Origin: Victivallales bacterium Lenti_02
GTDB lineage: Bacteria; Verrucomicrobiota; Lentisphaeria; Oligosphaerales; Lenti-02
DNA length: 7,695 nucleotides
Assembly (NCBI GenBank): GCA_001603055.1
Contig: LVAZ01000420.1
Span: 1-7,695, forward strand
Direction of reading: 5' to 3'
This document shows positions 6,433 to 7,695 of this stretch, in pieces. The notes beneath the pieces are model-generated. The model did not search any database, had not been told where the DNA came from, and saw nothing but the letters and a program-made list of their open reading frames with translations. A program made the translations under genes and the position numbers. How positions within the stretch are numbered: position 1 is the stretch's first letter; every line of letters begins with the position of its first letter.

Positions 6433-7695
6433 TCAGCCGGGTTGCCGCTCGAGGACGGCGCCGGCGACCCCGAAGACGGCGGGGATTTGGAAATCCAGAC
6501 CGTCGGCCAGCAGTTCGCGGCCGGTGCGGGTTTCCCCTGCCTCCCCGTCGAGCCGGCGCAGGGTGTAGCGGGCGTCGGGAGCGGGGGACTGGAGGCGGAG
6601 GCGGCAGCGGGGGTTGGGGTCGCGGAGGCGGAAGGCGAGGACGAGGGCGTGGTCGTCGTCGGCATACTCGAAGACGGCCCAGCCGGTATTGTCGAGCTGG
6701 GGACGGCCGGGGGTGAGGAGATGGGCGCGGGCATGGCGGAGCCAGTTCCGGTGCTCCTTCCAGAGGCTGGTCCAGCGGCGCATGTCCTGACGGATGGACG
6801 GGGCCAGGTCCGCCAGATTGCCGGAGAGGCCGATCATGCCGGGCAGAGCGCTGGCGATGGCGAAGCCCACGTCGACCTTTTCGGTCCGGTGCCACATGGC
6901 GTCGCAGGGGGTGATGGCGCTGGGCGGGGCGGTGCGGGCGGCGGCGGGATAGTGGGGGGCGGAACCGCCGGGACCAAGCACCGCCCAGGTGTAGATGCCG
7001 CCGGGGGGGATGCGCAGAAGGGTGCCCTGGGCGAGCCGGATATTGTCCACGGGATGGACGGTGTCGGAGAGGAAATGGCCGTGGAAGTGGCGGTAGGATT
7101 CGAGATCGAGGCGCATGGCGCCGCTGGCGCAGTTCTCGAAGAAGGTCCGGGGGAAGCGCCCGCGCAGTTCGTCGAGCAGCTCGTACCAGACGTCGTAGTA
7201 GCCGCGCATGGCCGCGCGGCGCGGGTCGGGGCCGATGGGCTGGTTGAAGTCGATTTTCAGCCAGGTGGCCTGGTAGGTGTCGAGAAGACGGCTGATTTCG
7301 TCGCGGACCCAGGCGCGGGCCTCGGGCTGGACGAGGTCGGGCCACAGCATGCCGGAGGGGCCGCGGCGGAGCCAGGGGGGCGGTTTCTGGCCGAGGGGGG
7401 TGTTGGGATGGACGGCTTCGGATTCCATCCAGAGCCCGAAGCCGAGTCCGGCGGCGCGGACATGGTCGGCGAAATCGGTCATGCGGCCGTGGAAGGCGCG
7501 GTCGGTTTTTTCGCGCCAGTCGCCCTGGCAGGCCCAGCCTTCGCCCGCGCCGTACCAGCCCGCGTCCACCACGAAGACCTCGCAGCCCACCTCGGCGGCG
7601 GCGGCGACCTGGCGGTGCAGGTTGGGCACGTCGAGTTCGGCGAAGCTCTCGAACCAGGTGTTGTAGGCCAGGGGGGGAGGCTGGGGGAACGGGGG
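6433..7695 (-). CDS. GH36-type alpha-galactosidase, 5' end cut by window edge
   Basis: The 420 visible codons run open to the right edge. A GTG at 7629 is internal, since the family motif LAYNTWFESF lies upstream of it. GH36 enzymes are usually about 700 residues, so roughly the N-terminal 300 (beta-sandwich domain) should lie outside. Visible residues about 9-320 form the catalytic barrel: VFVVDAGWYG, GDW, GLGFGLWMESEAV, then TWLKIDFN with the expected nucleophile Asp (codon 7251-7249), FENCASGAMRLDLES, and LSDTVHPVDNIRLAQG with the expected acid/base Asp (codon 7065-7063). A small C-terminal beta domain ends at ERQPG. The reaction would be hydrolysis of terminal alpha-galactosides such as raffinose-type sugars. 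The substrate loop CASGAMRLD departs from the common C-x-x-GGGRxD form, so specificity could differ. No transporter or sugar regulator is visible beside it; it ends 2 nt from yggS. Confidence 0.9.
   Translation of the reverse strand, partial: PPFPQPPPLAYNTWFESFAELDVPNLHRQVAAAAEVGCEVFVVDAGWYGAGEGWACQGDWREKTDRAFHGRMTDFADHVRAAGLGFGLWMESEAVHPNTPLGQKPPPWLRRGPSGMLWPDLVQPEARAWVRDEISRLLDTYQATWLKIDFNQPIGPDPRRAAMRGYYDVWYELLDELRGRFPRTFFENCASGAMRLDLESYRHFHGHFLSDTVHPVDNIRLAQGTLLRIPPGGIYTWAVLGPGGSAPHYPAAARTAPPSAITPCDAMWHRTEKVDVGFAIASALPGMIGLSGNLADLAPSIRQDMRRWTSLWKEHRNWLRHARAHLLTPGRPQLDNTGWAVFEYADDDHALVLAFRLRDPNPRCRLRLQSPAPDARYTLRRLDGEAGETRTGRELLADGLDFQIPAVFGVAGAVLERQPG

Noticed and set aside
5678..7345. 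A 555-codon minus-strand frame across yggS and the GH36 gene
   Set aside because: Arg/Pro-rich shadow frame. The true products on each side are recognised in other frames with full family motifs.
1..7695. tRNA, rRNA, CRISPR array, transposase or attachment sites
   Set aside because: Nearly all of the window is covered by recognised coding sequence. No spaced direct repeats, terminal inverted repeats, transposase motifs or tRNA-like cloverleaf were seen.

Overview
The window is a GC-rich piece of a bacterial chromosome with dense coding and short gaps. It holds five genes in a row on the minus strand, one divergent plus-strand gene, and a convergent minus-strand gene cut by the right edge. 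The organism is Gram-negative: the protease is the Tsp/Prc type with its family-specific N- and C-terminal regions, and two products have export signals. The residue style of GrpE, DnaJ and the protease, plus a secreted HEAT-repeat protein and a GH36 glycosidase, would fit the PVC group (Verrucomicrobiota, Lentisphaerota, Kiritimatiellota). That placement is a tentative inference; no rRNA or marker gene here settles it.

Left and centre (5670 down to 1, minus strand): a probable single operon. In transcription order it holds a possible 16-residue ORF, a DUF721/DciA-like protein, a periplasmic tail-specific protease (Prc/Tsp), grpE, dnaJ, and an exported HEAT-repeat protein whose GTG start overlaps the dnaJ stop by 4 nt. 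The HEAT gene runs off the left edge. The gaps are 59, 38 and 18 nt, then the overlap. The operon joins cytoplasmic protein folding (GrpE and DnaJ serving DnaK, which is not in the window) with removal of damaged or tagged proteins in the periplasm. The DUF721 protein probably acts in replication initiation. No dnaK, hrcA or CIRCE operator is present.

Divergent gap (5624-5740): about 117 nt, less GC-rich than its surroundings. It carries a reasonable sigma70-like promoter for the minus-strand operon (-35 overlapping the yggS start codon) and a weaker candidate for the plus-strand gene.

Right side: yggS (PLP homeostasis protein, 5741-6430, plus) ends 2 nt from the end of a convergent GH36 alpha-galactosidase-type gene (6433 to beyond 7695, minus). 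The visible GH36 part covers the catalytic barrel and C-terminal domain, with both catalytic aspartates present.

Most of the content is ordinary housekeeping sequence. I did not find a clearly new system. The points most worth a second look are the unrecognised exported HEAT-repeat protein coupled to dnaJ, the DUF721-prc-grpE-dnaJ gene order, and the non-standard active-site loop of the GH36 enzyme.
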